Notes under the pieces: model-generated
Seen by the model: the letters and a program-made list of their open reading frames with translations, nothing else
What the model was told of the DNA's origin: nothing
Databases searched by the model: none
Assembly: GCA_016713675.1 (NCBI GenBank)
Contig: JADJOS010000001.1
Location: forward strand, 558,001 to 622,000
Length of the DNA: 64,000 bases
Direction of reading: 5' to 3'
Source: Acidobacteriota bacterium
GTDB taxonomy: Bacteria; Acidobacteriota; Blastocatellia; Pyrinomonadales; Pyrinomonadaceae
Made by a program: the position numbers and the translations under genes
Part shown: positions 49,647-58,965 of the stretch, piece by piece
How the letters are laid out: each line of letters starts with the position of its first letter
Position numbering within the stretch: the first letter of the stretch is position 1

Positions 49647-50252
49647 CTATTTAACGACGACCCAGGTCGTCATACATCTCAAATTCTCGACATTGGTAGT
49701 TTTGATAGGTTCGAGAAACTGTCCGCCGACGCTCGCGGTCGAGTCTCGCAGCATTTGTTCATCGACAATGAATCGCTCTGACCCGTCCGGCATCATATAT
49801 CGGCCGTTCGATGTCGGAATTAGCAGCTTTTCGATCCCGATCGACGACGCAAGCCGTGCGAAAAATACGCCGCCGGGCTTGAGTACACGCCACATTTCGG
49901 CCAGCCAGCGATCGAATTGAGAGCGGTCAGCCGCAAAATGCATCACCGCGTTGCATATCACCCAGTCGAACGTCTGTTCCGCAAACGGTATCGCGTCGAG
50001 CGACGCCGTCTGAAAATTATCCATCGGCAGATCGGGGGCAATTAGCCTCGCCGTGTCTCTGACCGCCGCCACAGCCCTTTCATCCTTATCGACCGCAAAC
50101 ACGTCAAAGCCGTTCCGCATCAGCCAAACGATATTCCGCCCGCCGCCGCAGCCGGCATCCAGTATCTTCATTCCCGGCGTGAATTGGCCTTTCTGGATCT
50201 GGTCGAAAAGATAGATGTCGATGTCGCCGAACGTCTCGCGAACACTGTTCAT
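49647..50252 (-). CDS. SAM-dependent methyltransferase
   Basis: A 201-residue class I methyltransferase resembling tellurite-resistance TehB/UbiE-type proteins: GMKILDAGCGGGRNIVWLMR (motif I), AVDKDERAVAAVRD, and FDWVICNAVMHFAADRSQF (motif IV). The C-terminal half has SNGRYMMPDGSERFIVDEQM. It shares an operon with the serine hydrolase gene upstream (6 bp apart). The substrate is unknown. Confidence 0.85.
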   Translation of the reverse strand: MNSVRETFGDIDIYLFDQIQKGQFTPGMKILDAGCGGGRNIVWLMRNGFDVFAVDKDERAVAAVRDTARLIAPDLPMDNFQTASLDAIPFAEQTFDWVICNAVMHFAADRSQFDRWLAEMWRVLKPGGVFFARLASSIGIEKLLIPTSNGRYMMPDGSERFIVDEQMLRDSTASVGGQFLEPIKTTNVENLRCMTTWVVVK

Positions 50253-50258
50253 ACGCCG

Positions 50259-51665
50259 CTAATCCTCAAAGACGATCCAACCGATCTTGCCTTCATTGTT
50301 CATTCGAAAATGATAAAAGACCTCTCTTTTCGCGAGCGTCATTTTGAAACGGACAAATTCGCTGGCCGTCACGTCGAGCATAAAGTGATCGCTGCCTATC
50401 TTTTCCGTGCCGAGATACGCGAAAGACCTCATCGCCTTGAGGTTTGACGCCAGTTGTTTTCGAAAATCCGCACTCACTTTCGAGGCGAAATTTGCCGACA
50501 ACTGATCCGGCGTTTTACCTTCAGCAATATCCTTCAAGATCTGGAGCGACCTCTGTGATTGCTCCGCGTCGATCACTTCTTTGATTCCGCCGGCAAAGGT
50601 TCCGGGAATGTAGGCGTCGGCGACGCGTTTCGAAATATACTCAGGCCCAAAACCGCCATCCTCGAGGTTCCCGATTATCGCTATGGTGATCTTTTCCGCC
50701 GGATAATAACGCACGACGCTGCCAAATCCGCCGACGGTCGAGCCGTGATGATGGACCATTTTGTGGACGTTAAATGAATCCGTAAAGAACGCGAAGCCGT
50801 GGTTTACGCGGCGGCCGTCGCTAGTTTTCGCCGGCATTAGCATTTGCTCTAGGCTCGATTGTTTGACCACGCGGCCCTGAAAAACGGCTTCCCACCAACG
50901 GGCGAGGTCGACGGCACTCGCCAGGATCCCGCCGCTTGGAGCGATCACCTTTGGCCGAAAAGGCTCGCCGGTCTTCCACTCGCCGTTTCGCAAAACATAG
51001 CCCGCCGCCCGATCCTTCACTACGTCTTCCTGATGTTTGAAACGTATCGAAGGAAAATTCAAAGGCCTGATAATGCGCTCAGTGACGAATTCCTCGAACG
51101 ATCTCCCGCTCGCTTTTTCGACTATGATACCGATCAGCGGCAAATTCGTGTTCGAATAGCCCCAGTTTTCGTTCGGTTGAAACACCAACGGAAACGGCCT
51201 AACAAGATCGATAAATTCCTCAGCCGAATATTCACGCCGGTACGAAAATTCCTTGATCTCCGTCCAGTCTTTGAGTCCCGAGGTGTGATTGAGCAGATTC
51301 CTGACCGTGATCTTCTGCCAGGATTCTGGCGCGTTTGCGGGCAAATATTTTCGGATGGGATCGTCGAGATCTAGCTTGCCGTCCTCGACCAACAGCATTA
51401 CTGCCTCGGACGCAAATTGCTTCGATATAGAACCGATCTCATATACCGTGTCTTTCGTCGCCGGAGCCTGCGTCTCAAGATTCGCAAAACCGTAACCCGT
51501 TGCCTTTATTACCTTGCCGTCACGAATAACAGCGATCGAAAGCCCCGGGATCTTTCGCTCCTTGATCTGTTCGGCGATGAATCTATCAAGCCCGTCGGCC
51601 CGCGCCGCCGCAGCGGCAACGAGCATCAGCAAAAAGGCAAAGCAGTATCTGGTTCTATTCGTCAT
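50259..51665 (-). CDS. Serine beta-lactamase-family hydrolase (class C-like)
   Basis: A 468-residue periplasmic hydrolase of the AmpC/esterase VIII/D-peptidase superfamily. Signal peptide about 1-21, the SxxK nucleophile S79-I-S-K82 in YEIGSISKQF, the Tyr motif in GYSNTNLPLIG and HHGSTVGG in place of KTG. The C-terminal extra domain (AEGKTPDQLSANFASKVSAD) is unknown. I start at the ATG at 51665; an earlier in-frame start at 51719 would put a non-signal stretch before the hydrophobic core. It follows the M48 gene by 10 bp. It is more likely a peptidase or esterase than a beta-lactamase. Confidence 0.82.
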   Translation of the reverse strand: MTNRTRYCFAFLLMLVAAAAARADGLDRFIAEQIKERKIPGLSIAVIRDGKVIKATGYGFANLETQAPATKDTVYEIGSISKQFASEAVMLLVEDGKLDLDDPIRKYLPANAPESWQKITVRNLLNHTSGLKDWTEIKEFSYRREYSAEEFIDLVRPFPLVFQPNENWGYSNTNLPLIGIIVEKASGRSFEEFVTERIIRPLNFPSIRFKHQEDVVKDRAAGYVLRNGEWKTGEPFRPKVIAPSGGILASAVDLARWWEAVFQGRVVKQSSLEQMLMPAKTSDGRRVNHGFAFFTDSFNVHKMVHHHGSTVGGFGSVVRYYPAEKITIAIIGNLEDGGFGPEYISKRVADAYIPGTFAGGIKEVIDAEQSQRSLQILKDIAEGKTPDQLSANFASKVSADFRKQLASNLKAMRSFAYLGTEKIGSDHFMLDVTASEFVRFKMTLAKREVFYHFRMNNEGKIGWIVFED

Positions 51666-51675
51666 TCTGAGCGTC

Positions 51676-54651
51676 TCAATTGGCCTGCGAATTGCCGATC
51701 TTTTCTGCGTCCAGGACATACGCGATCTGATCGCGGGTCAGTAAAAACAGCCGTTTGCCGTCCGATGAGAATGTCATCGCGGCGATCCCTTTTTTCAACA
51801 CGACCTGCCCGGACTCGCGTCCCGTTGCAATATCGATCACCGAGACACGGCCTTCGGTATTTTCGACTGCGATGAGGCCATTTTGAGGAGAAAACGTTCC
51901 CTTCGAGCCGAAAACACGCCGTATAAGCGAACCTTTTGAGATCGAATAGATCAGCTGCCGGTTCTCGTCGTCGTCGACTACCAGATAATCGCCGGCCGCC
52001 GTTGCGCTCTGCACACCGAACGAACCCTGTCCGGTTTCCAGTATGAAATGAGATCTCGTGACGCCCGTCGCCGGATCGACTATCTGGATCAGCAGATCGC
52101 GTTCGTTCTCTTTCGCGGTCTTGACCTTTCCCTGCAGTTCGCCGTTCTGCTTGATGATCTCCGCCGCTGCTGCCGATTTAACGGGCCACACCAGAACCAT
52201 CGAATTGTGGGTCGGATTTACAAAGTAACGCGGCGTTTCGTCGCGAAATTCGCGCGTCCACAGCGACGCCCCCGTTTGAGCATCGAGGACCTCCATCGCC
52301 GTCTGCTTCGAGCCGATCCGCCGGTCTGCCTCTTCCTCGACGAACGGCTTATCTCCGGCCTTTTTCTCGGCAATTTTGTCGGTTTTCGGAGCTTCTTTTT
52401 TCAACGGCCTGCGAACGACGACATACCGGCCGAACTGTCGAAAATCACCGTCTTTTAGTTCGGTGCCCTGCACAACGTTCAATGTGGTTGTATCGAGGGC
52501 AGCGATCGACCTCGGTGTCTCGCCCAATTTTGGGAAATCGGCGTAGACCTTGCCGTCAGGAGCGATATAGCTGCCGCGAAACGAACGGATATGAAATCGC
52601 CGCTCGCCCGTCTCCAGATTCCACACCGCACCACGCGATCGCTCGGACGCCGCCAGCCATTGCCCGTCATCTGAGAATGTCACGGTCCGCAGCGAACCAA
52701 AGTCGCTCTTTGGCAAGGTAACGGCAGCTATGGGTTCGACCGTTCCGACCGTATATATTGCAAGTTCCCCGTTCTTTCTCTCCGCAACGACCGAGTTTCC
52801 GCTCACATCGAGGGCTTTTTTCTTTCCCGCAAAGACATATTTCTTTTGCTTCAGATCGAAAACGCCGACCGCGGCACCATTTACCGGACGCACGACGATA
52901 TGATCGCCTGCGGTCGACTGGCTAAAGCTAGTGCCGCCCAGATCGAACTGTTCGAGCCTTTTACCATCCGGAAACGAGAAAATGCCGGACTTCTTGATAT
53001 CCGCGTCGGCCCGTCCGACGATCCTGTCCGTCCCCATAAACCCGAAACCGATCCGAACCAGCTTCTTGATGTTATCGCCGACAGGAAATGCCTTTCGGGC
53101 CGCAATGTCAACGCCCAGGAACTTGTCCGATTGGAGTCCGAGTATTGACGCACCGCGCATAGTGCTCCCGAAGGGTGAGCCGGAAAATTCGACAAAACCA
53201 TCTTCGTAACCCGGCGAAAGGTCGCGGCTCACTAAGAGGTATTTAGCGTCCGGCGAAAAATTCAGCGACAGTACGGGTAATTCCCCGCCGCCATTGATCG
53301 CCCGCATAAAGTACATCATGCCCATTATGAAGTCCTGCGGCACAAAGAACTTTTTATCCCGAAACAGCTCATCACCGGTCTTCAGCTCGTATATCGCAAC
53401 ATCGCCGCTGTAATGGTAGACGGCTATCTGATCGCCGTTCGGCGAAACCTCCGACTGCCAGAACGGGTCCGGGATCGAGACCTCGTATTCCGAGGTCAAC
53501 TTGTTCGCCGCGATATTCCATTTCTGAACATGGAGCGATTCGCTGACAACGACGATCTCGCTCGAATCCGCCGAAAACCAGGCCGGACGGGCATCCAACG
53601 CAGGAACCTGAAACACGGCCTTGAGCGGTTCGCGCGTCAGCACGGTTATGGTCGATGCGTCCTGGGCGAGAATGTACCGGCCGTTTCCGCTGAACTTGAG
53701 GTGCTCGATCTCGCTCCGCAGCGGATTGAATTCCTGAACGTTGATCAGTCCCGGCACGACCTCGGTCTTCGCCGAAGCGTTGAACGTGAGGACGGACGTT
53801 CGCCAGGCTTCAAAATCCGCAGTTGCGGCTCCGCCCCTTTGTTCGCGGCACGCAGGCGGCAGCGACTGAAATTGGTCGAGCATTTCCTTGAGCCGTTTGT
53901 CAGCCGGGCTGCTGCTGCCGAACAGAGCCGACAGGCCGCCGCGTTTCTTGGCCTTGGTCAAACGTACCCAGAATTGCGGAAATTGCGACGCGTCATATCC
54001 GGCGGCAACGAGGGCGAACATGCCTAGTTTGTCCGCTTCTAACTGTTGGTTGTCTTCGTGATTCGAGCCCGTCTTTACGTTTTTCGTGTTCCACAGATCG
54101 ATCACCTGATTGTATTTTTCGAAAACGTCGGCTCGGTCGCCGACCGCCTTTACATTCAATAGCGAGGTAAAATACTTGCTCCAGTCGAGCCCGCCGTGCC
54201 TTACCGTCGCGTGGCCGAGCTCGTGTGCCATTACGCCGGCCAGTTCGTCCTCGTTCTTGACGAAATTGACCATCTTTCGCGTGACCATGATTATACCGCC
54301 CGGGAATGCGAACGCGTTCGTGTCCGGAACGTCCGATATCATGAACCTGAATTTGATGCCGGAGTTTGGCAGGTGGCGGCCAAGCCGTTCGCCGATCTTG
54401 TTCAAATACGCCGTCACGGCCGCATCGTCGATCACGCCGTGGTTGTTGCGGACCTTGTCCAAAATGGTCTCGCCCAGATACATTTCCTGCTCGGCAGTAA
54501 AGATATTTTCCGATCTTGAATTGAACTGGATCGCCGGCGGATCGCAGGCCTGCCCGAAACTAACCCCCGCAAACGCGAAAATGATCAGCGAAAACAAAGC
54601 AATATACCCTGGGATCCTAAAAAGACCGGCCCCGGTCGTTGAGAGATGCAT
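51676..54651 (-). CDS. M48 metalloprotease fused to a WD40/beta-propeller region
   Basis: A 991-residue exported fusion. Signal peptide about 1-34, then an M48 (BepA/HtpX-like) protease domain with MAHELGHATVRH (HEXXH at 143-147) and the third ligand in DNQQLEADKLGMFALVAAG. From about residue 290 to the end it has propeller-like repeats (HLKFSGNGRYILAQDAS, SSDGKRLFLLTRDQIAYVLD). The propeller is likely a binding or sensing module. It would act in the periplasm on misfolded outer-membrane proteins, by analogy with BepA, but that role is not proven here. No frame breaks are seen. Confidence 0.85.
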   Translation of the reverse strand: MHLSTTGAGLFRIPGYIALFSLIIFAFAGVSFGQACDPPAIQFNSRSENIFTAEQEMYLGETILDKVRNNHGVIDDAAVTAYLNKIGERLGRHLPNSGIKFRFMISDVPDTNAFAFPGGIIMVTRKMVNFVKNEDELAGVMAHELGHATVRHGGLDWSKYFTSLLNVKAVGDRADVFEKYNQVIDLWNTKNVKTGSNHEDNQQLEADKLGMFALVAAGYDASQFPQFWVRLTKAKKRGGLSALFGSSSPADKRLKEMLDQFQSLPPACREQRGGAATADFEAWRTSVLTFNASAKTEVVPGLINVQEFNPLRSEIEHLKFSGNGRYILAQDASTITVLTREPLKAVFQVPALDARPAWFSADSSEIVVVSESLHVQKWNIAANKLTSEYEVSIPDPFWQSEVSPNGDQIAVYHYSGDVAIYELKTGDELFRDKKFFVPQDFIMGMMYFMRAINGGGELPVLSLNFSPDAKYLLVSRDLSPGYEDGFVEFSGSPFGSTMRGASILGLQSDKFLGVDIAARKAFPVGDNIKKLVRIGFGFMGTDRIVGRADADIKKSGIFSFPDGKRLEQFDLGGTSFSQSTAGDHIVVRPVNGAAVGVFDLKQKKYVFAGKKKALDVSGNSVVAERKNGELAIYTVGTVEPIAAVTLPKSDFGSLRTVTFSDDGQWLAASERSRGAVWNLETGERRFHIRSFRGSYIAPDGKVYADFPKLGETPRSIAALDTTTLNVVQGTELKDGDFRQFGRYVVVRRPLKKEAPKTDKIAEKKAGDKPFVEEEADRRIGSKQTAMEVLDAQTGASLWTREFRDETPRYFVNPTHNSMVLVWPVKSAAAAEIIKQNGELQGKVKTAKENERDLLIQIVDPATGVTRSHFILETGQGSFGVQSATAAGDYLVVDDDENRQLIYSISKGSLIRRVFGSKGTFSPQNGLIAVENTEGRVSVIDIATGRESGQVVLKKGIAAMTFSSDGKRLFLLTRDQIAYVLDAEKIGNSQAN

Positions 54652-54691
54652 AACGTTCCTCCGGCAATATTTGCGCTGTTCAGAAAATCAA

Positions 54692-54805
54692 CCCGAACAA
54701 GTGTTCAGGGCAAAGGTCAGCGAACAATTCCCCAATAGCGTTCAGATATGGATGTTAACAGTTTCCTTCGCGATCGCGAAGCATTTTGTGATTTCCGCGA
54801 TCGCG
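54692..54805. promoter_or_regulatory. Cluster of palindromes between divergent-looking gene starts
   Basis: GAACAAGTGTTC (about 54692-54703), CTTCGCGATCGCGAAG (54766-54781) and a second CGCGATCGCG (54796-54805, 27 bp after the first). They sit upstream of the M48 gene, in the 200 bp gap where no gene is found, and may be binding sites of one dimeric regulator. Confidence 0.45.
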
Positions 54806-54849
54806 ACGCCACTCTCCGCTCGCGCATTTTACGTGCGGGCAGCGGTCTA

Positions 54850-55251
54850 TCATTTAGACCGTTTGCGGTTGGGGTTCGATCGCTTGCGGACCGGCCTTGT
54901 TTTCAGCAGATGGGCGACGAGGGTTTCGCCCTCGACCGATGTTTCGACGAACTGGACCGTGCCGTCAAATCTCAGGTCATGCTTGACGCACAGCGGTTTG
55001 GCACGAACGACGTAGTTTCCGCTGTCGTTCTTGGCACGCAGAGCGAAGGCGTTCGGCATCAGCCGTTCGGTCTTTCTCAGTCCGATCAGGTCATTATCGG
55101 GGTCATACATCAGATACACGGCCTCGGGCTGCCCCAATGCTTCGTAGGAACCGCGGCCCAGCGTCAGTTCACCGATCTTGTTGATCGACAGATACAGGCC
55201 ATTCGTCACCCGCGTCGGCGGTTCGCTATAGATCATCCATTTTCGTTCCAT
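54850..55251 (-). CDS. Small conserved-looking protein, unknown
   Basis: A 133-residue soluble protein starting MERKWMIYSEPPTRVTNGLY, with GELTLGRGSYEALGQPEAVY in the middle and a very basic end (RKRSNPNRKRSK). The start at 55251 is chosen because GGAGGTGA lies eight bases before it. The alternation of beta-type strands and the SINKIGELTLGR word recall small DNA-binding or transition-state-type proteins, but no family is certain. Confidence 0.65.
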   Translation of the reverse strand: MERKWMIYSEPPTRVTNGLYLSINKIGELTLGRGSYEALGQPEAVYLMYDPDNDLIGLRKTERLMPNAFALRAKNDSGNYVVRAKPLCVKHDLRFDGTVQFVETSVEGETLVAHLLKTRPVRKRSNPNRKRSK

Positions 55252-55311
55252 ATAGTTGTTCACCTCCAAAATTCGGATGGTCAATATAGCATATACGCGA
55301 TTATGTTGCAA

Positions 55312-55482
55312 CTATGAAATCTGCTCGGATCGATCGATGGTCCGAAGGCACCTCCGCGAACTCCGCGGCCTTGCTCCGTGACCTCTGCGTGGATCAATTG
55401 CGGGCGGAAGAGTTCGACGAGATCGATCGATTCGCCGGACGCGACGAATTCGCCTAAATTTCACCCATCGTACCAATTCCGT
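55312..55482. other. Intergenic stretch with CTCTGCG-type words and a possible gene tail
   Basis: At 55354-55396 the words CTCCGCGAACTCCGCGG and CTCCGTGACCTCTGCGTGG occur. A frame ending ...VDQLRAEEFDEIDRFAGRDE-FA-stop (to 55458) may be the tail of a lost gene. Nothing else is recognised before the tandem array. Confidence 0.35.
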
Positions 55483-55588
55483 ATTGTCGCTGGGCCAATT
55501 TTAATTGTCGCTGCCCCCATTCTTGATTGTCGCTGGACCCGTTTCGAACTGTCGCTGGGCCTTATTTTTTGTCGCAGAATATACGCTT
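55483..55588. repeat. Tandem array of 20-22 bp units, array 1
   Basis: TGTCGC occurs at 55485, 55506, 55528, 55550 and 55570. The full units read A(T/C)TGTCGCTGG-CCC-N6-9, and the last is TTGTCGCAGAATATACGC. The spacing is two helical turns. The same unit type with the same degenerate last copy (TGTGGCAGAA) is found at 63044-63175. Confidence 0.85.
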
Positions 55589-55646
55589 TGAAAAGAAAAG
55601 GCTGCCGCCGAAACATGTGTTTCAACAGCAGCCTGTTAAATCGAAA

Positions 55647-55723
55647 TGGTGGCTGGAGAGTGACTTGAACACTCGACCTCGGGGTTATGAATCCCGCGCT
55701 CTAACCAGCTGAGCTACCCAGCC
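55647..55723 (-). tRNA. tRNA with anticodon CAT (Met, or Ile2)
   Basis: A complete cloverleaf on the minus strand: acceptor GGCTGGG paired with TCCAGCC, TAGCTCAGCTGGTTAGAGC D-arm, anticodon stem GGGAT-TCATAAC-CC type with CAT, T-arm GAGTGTTCAAGTCACTC, and discriminator A followed by an encoded CCA. The G1-C72 pair excludes initiator tRNA. CAT can be elongator Met or the lysidine-modified Ile2, which the sequence alone does not settle. Confidence 0.95.
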
Positions 55724-55933
55724 ACGAACATATGATTATAGTTTCGCGTGCGAAAAAATCAAGGGCAAAACGGTTGCAAGACAGTGAGAGCGGGTTTCTC
55801 TCCGGCCTCTGCGAATAACTCTCTGCCCTCTGCGTAGAAATTTTGCCGTGTTCTTTGTGGCTCAACGACATCTCTGTTGTAAAATCAAAAGCATCCCGGC
55901 TCGCCGCCGCGGCGTCGAATAAGGACGATATCT
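55724..55933. other. Intergenic region with CTCTGCG-type repeat
   Basis: From about 55800 to 55865 the words CCTCTGCGAATAACTCTCTG and CCTCTGCGTAGAAATTTT recur, similar to those at 55354-55396. Short repeats of this kind occur in the intergenic DNA of many bacteria. No gene is seen. Confidence 0.4.
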
Positions 55934-56887
55934 ATGCGAAATACAAGGGCAAATCTGTGGCTTGCGATAGTGTTTACGGCGGTTCTTCTGCCGTTGGCGG
56001 CGACGGCCCAGCCAAAACGCCCGGTCACGGCGGCAACTCAATTTCGAAGCATCACTGTAGTAACCGAGCCCGGAGCTTCGGTCTGGATCGACGGCGTTCT
56101 GTACGGCAAGGCAGATAAGGACGGCAGTTTGGCGATAAGAACGGTCACCACCGGCGGTCACAAGATCCGCGTTCGCGCCGACGGTTTCAAGCAAAAGGAT
56201 CAGCCGCTAAGCGCCGCTCAAAAAGGCGAGATCAAGGTCCCGCTCGTCAAGACTGACGACGAGGCCGAGCTCACATTCCAGGAAGCCGAACGCCTCGGCC
56301 AACTCGACCGCGAAAAGGCCGTCGCGGCATATAAAAAAGCAGTAAAACTGCGGCCCGCATATCCCGAGGCATTTCTTGCGATGGCCCGCACACAAGCCGA
56401 CATGGGCGACCTCGAAGATGCTCTCAAGTCGCTCGCCGCGGCTCGCAAACTCCGTCCCGGCTACGCTGAGGCGTCCGCTGTCGAGGGCCGTGTCCAACGC
56501 GAATACGGCGAGGACGAAAAGGCGATCGCCCTCTACAAACGCGCGATCACTGAGGGCAAGGGCTTTCAGCCCGAAGCCTACACCGGCCTCGGACTCCTAT
56601 ATAAGGAACGTGCCGAATCAGCCGGCGGCTCAGGCAATTTCGACGACGAGCAGGCGAATTACAACGAAGCCGCCAAGAATCTAAAGCTCTCGATCAAACA
56701 GCTCGCGGGTGCCCCCGACGCCATGGTCATCATGCAGCTCCTCGGCCTCATCTACGAACGCCAGCAAAAACTCGCCGACGCCATCGCCGTCTACGAGGAA
56801 TTCCTCCGCATCTTCCCCGACTCGAACGAAGCCACCGCCGTCCGATCCTTCGTCACCCAACTCCGCAAACAGCTCGACGGGCAATAA
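55934..56887 (+). CDS. Secreted PEGA-TPR protein
   Basis: A 317-residue exported protein: signal peptide about 1-26 (LAIVFTAVLLPLAATAQ), a PEGA domain at about 38-105 (SITVVTEPGASVWIDGVLYG, GGHKIRVRADGFKQK) and TPR repeats at about 115-310 (EKAVAAYKKAVKLRPAYPEA, ADAIAVYEEFLRIFPDSNEA). PEGA domains bind surface glycans or membranes. It lies directly upstream of pilB, but a promoter region separates them, so joint work with the pilus is only a guess. Confidence 0.82.
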   Translation: MRNTRANLWLAIVFTAVLLPLAATAQPKRPVTAATQFRSITVVTEPGASVWIDGVLYGKADKDGSLAIRTVTTGGHKIRVRADGFKQKDQPLSAAQKGEIKVPLVKTDDEAELTFQEAERLGQLDREKAVAAYKKAVKLRPAYPEAFLAMARTQADMGDLEDALKSLAAARKLRPGYAEASAVEGRVQREYGEDEKAIALYKRAITEGKGFQPEAYTGLGLLYKERAESAGGSGNFDDEQANYNEAAKNLKLSIKQLAGAPDAMVIMQLLGLIYERQQKLADAIAVYEEFLRIFPDSNEATAVRSFVTQLRKQLDGQ

Positions 56888-56950
56888 ATTGCGTCAATTT
56901 GACCGACTGTTCATACTGATCGATTTCTTTCCAAATCGACAAAACTTTTG

Positions 56951-56980
56951 TTGACACTCGTTGGTTAAACAATGTATATT
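56951..56980 (+). promoter_or_regulatory. Promoter upstream of pilB
   Basis: TTGACA (56951-56956) and TATATT (56975-56980) with an 18 bp spacer. The flanks form an inverted pair GTTGACA and TGTCAAC (56950-56956 and 56985-56991), a possible operator. The site is 124 bp before the pilB ATG, leaving a long leader. Confidence 0.65.
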
Positions 56981-57103
56981 TAATTGTCAACGATGTTTAT
57001 CATCGTTTTCCTGTATTACCTCTCAGTAAATTGACCGCGACAATTCTCTTCTGAACGATGCAATGTCGGAGCTGAAGTAACTGTTTAGGCAACCCACATA
57101 TAA

Positions 57104-58951
57104 ATGTCCACAAAACTAGGCGAAATACTCGTCCGCGAAAATCTGATCACGTCGCAGCAATTGCGCGAGGCCCTCGAGTACCAACGTACCAACGGCGGCC
57201 GTCTCGGATCTAATCTCGTCAAACTCGGCATCTGCTCGGACGATGTCGTGACCGCAGTTTTGTCCCGCCAGTACGGCGTCCCTTCGATCAACCTCGAACT
57301 TTTCCACATCGAACAGGACGTCATCAAACTGATCTCTCACGAGGTCGCCCTCAAATATTCCGTCCTGCCTGTCTCCAAGGTCGGCGCTACGCTAACCCTC
57401 GCGATGGCCGATCCGACCAACGTTTTTGCGATGGACGATATTAAATTCATGACCGGATTTAATGTCGAGCCCGTCATCGCCGCCGAATCCTCCATCCAAC
57501 TCGCCATCGGCAAATATTACATCGGCTCGAACGAGATCGACATTTTCGACGCTGCCTTCGCCGTCGAAGCCGAAGCCGCCCTAAACGGCAACGGTCACAG
57601 CAACGGCAATGGCCACGTTGTTAATCACAACAAATCCGCCGAAGTTCAACGCCTCAATGAATCCGACCTTGATGTCTCCCTTGATCGCTTCGAATTCGCC
57701 TCTCACGAGGGGGAGGATTTTGAGGTCCTGGACGACAACGAGGAAATAGACCTCGCTGCACTCGCAAAAGCCAGCGAAGATGCACCTGTCGTTCGTCTCG
57801 TCAACGTGCTTATGGTCGATTCACTCCGACGCGGAGCGTCTGACATACACGTTGAACCGTACGAGAAAGACTTTCGCATTCGTTTCCGTATTGATGGCGT
57901 CCTTTACGATGTCATGCATCCCCCACTTAAGATTCGCGATCCGCTAATTTCGCGTCTCAAGATCATGGCGAAATTGGACATTTCCGAGAAACGCCTGCCG
58001 CAGGACGGCCGTATCAAGATCAAGGTCAAGATCGACAACCGTTCGCGAGAGCTCGATTTTCGTGTATCGTCCCTGCCGACTCTATTCGGTGAAAAGGTCG
58101 TGCTTCGTCTGCTTGATAAAGACAAGCTGATGCTCGATATGACCAAGCTCGGTTTCGAGGAAGAGAGTCTCGAGAAATTCAAACGCAACATCGCCAATCC
58201 TTACGGAATGGTACTCGTTACAGGCCCGACCGGCTCGGGTAAAACGAACACGCTTTACTCTGCCTTGCAGGCACTAAACACGACCGAGACCAACATCATG
58301 ACGGCCGAAGATCCGGTCGAATTCAACCTTTCGGGCATCAATCAGGTGCAGATGAAGGAGCAGATCGGGCTCAATTTTGCCGCCGCACTTCGCTCGTTCC
58401 TGCGTCAGGATCCGAATATCGTGCTCGTCGGTGAGATCCGAGACTTCGAAACGGCCGAGATCGCTATCAAAGCCGCATTGACAGGCCACCTTGTTCTCTC
58501 GACACTGCATACCAACGACGCACCATCGACGGTTTCGCGACTGGTCAACATGGGTATCGAGCCGTTCTTGGTGGCGACGTCGGTCAACATCATTCAGGCA
58601 CAGCGGCTTATTCGCCGCATCTGTTCAAACTGTAAAGAAGAGGTCAGCCATCCGCCGGAGGGCTTGGTCAGCGTCGGTTTCAAAGCCGAAGAAGTGTCAG
58701 AGATACAGCTTTACAAGGGCCGCGGCTGCACGACTTGCAACGGAACAGGATTTAAAGGCCGCGTCGGCCTGTACGAGGTCATGGAGATCACGGACGAACT
58801 CCGCGAACTCATTATCATAGGCGCCAGCGCCATGGAATTACGGAGAAAGGCGATCGAACTCGGAATGATAACCCTACGGGAATCGGGTCTTTGCAAGATC
58901 CGACAGGGAATCACAACCATCGAAGAAGTGGTGAAGGAAACAGTTATTTAG
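57104..58951 (+). CDS. pilB: Type IV pilus extension ATPase
   Basis: A 615-residue GspE/PilB ATPase that drives pilin polymerisation. The N-terminal GspE-N domain (about 1-150, KLGEILVRENLITSQQLREA) is followed by the Gly/Asn-rich linker NGNGHSNGNGHVVNHN, the core ATPase with Walker A GPTGSGKTNTLYS (about 373-382), the Asp box, Walker B LVGEIRDFETAEIAIKAALTG and the His box STLHTNDAPSTVSRLVNMGI. A C-terminal tetracysteine (CSNCKEE, CTTCNGTGF) gives the zinc site typical of PilB. It starts a short pilus operon. Confidence 0.95.
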   Translation: MSTKLGEILVRENLITSQQLREALEYQRTNGGRLGSNLVKLGICSDDVVTAVLSRQYGVPSINLELFHIEQDVIKLISHEVALKYSVLPVSKVGATLTLAMADPTNVFAMDDIKFMTGFNVEPVIAAESSIQLAIGKYYIGSNEIDIFDAAFAVEAEAALNGNGHSNGNGHVVNHNKSAEVQRLNESDLDVSLDRFEFASHEGEDFEVLDDNEEIDLAALAKASEDAPVVRLVNVLMVDSLRRGASDIHVEPYEKDFRIRFRIDGVLYDVMHPPLKIRDPLISRLKIMAKLDISEKRLPQDGRIKIKVKIDNRSRELDFRVSSLPTLFGEKVVLRLLDKDKLMLDMTKLGFEEESLEKFKRNIANPYGMVLVTGPTGSGKTNTLYSALQALNTTETNIMTAEDPVEFNLSGINQVQMKEQIGLNFAAALRSFLRQDPNIVLVGEIRDFETAEIAIKAALTGHLVLSTLHTNDAPSTVSRLVNMGIEPFLVATSVNIIQAQRLIRRICSNCKEEVSHPPEGLVSVGFKAEEVSEIQLYKGRGCTTCNGTGFKGRVGLYEVMEITDELRELIIIGASAMELRRKAIELGMITLRESGLCKIRQGITTIEEVVKETVI

Positions 58952-58965
58952 CACACGGAGGAAGT

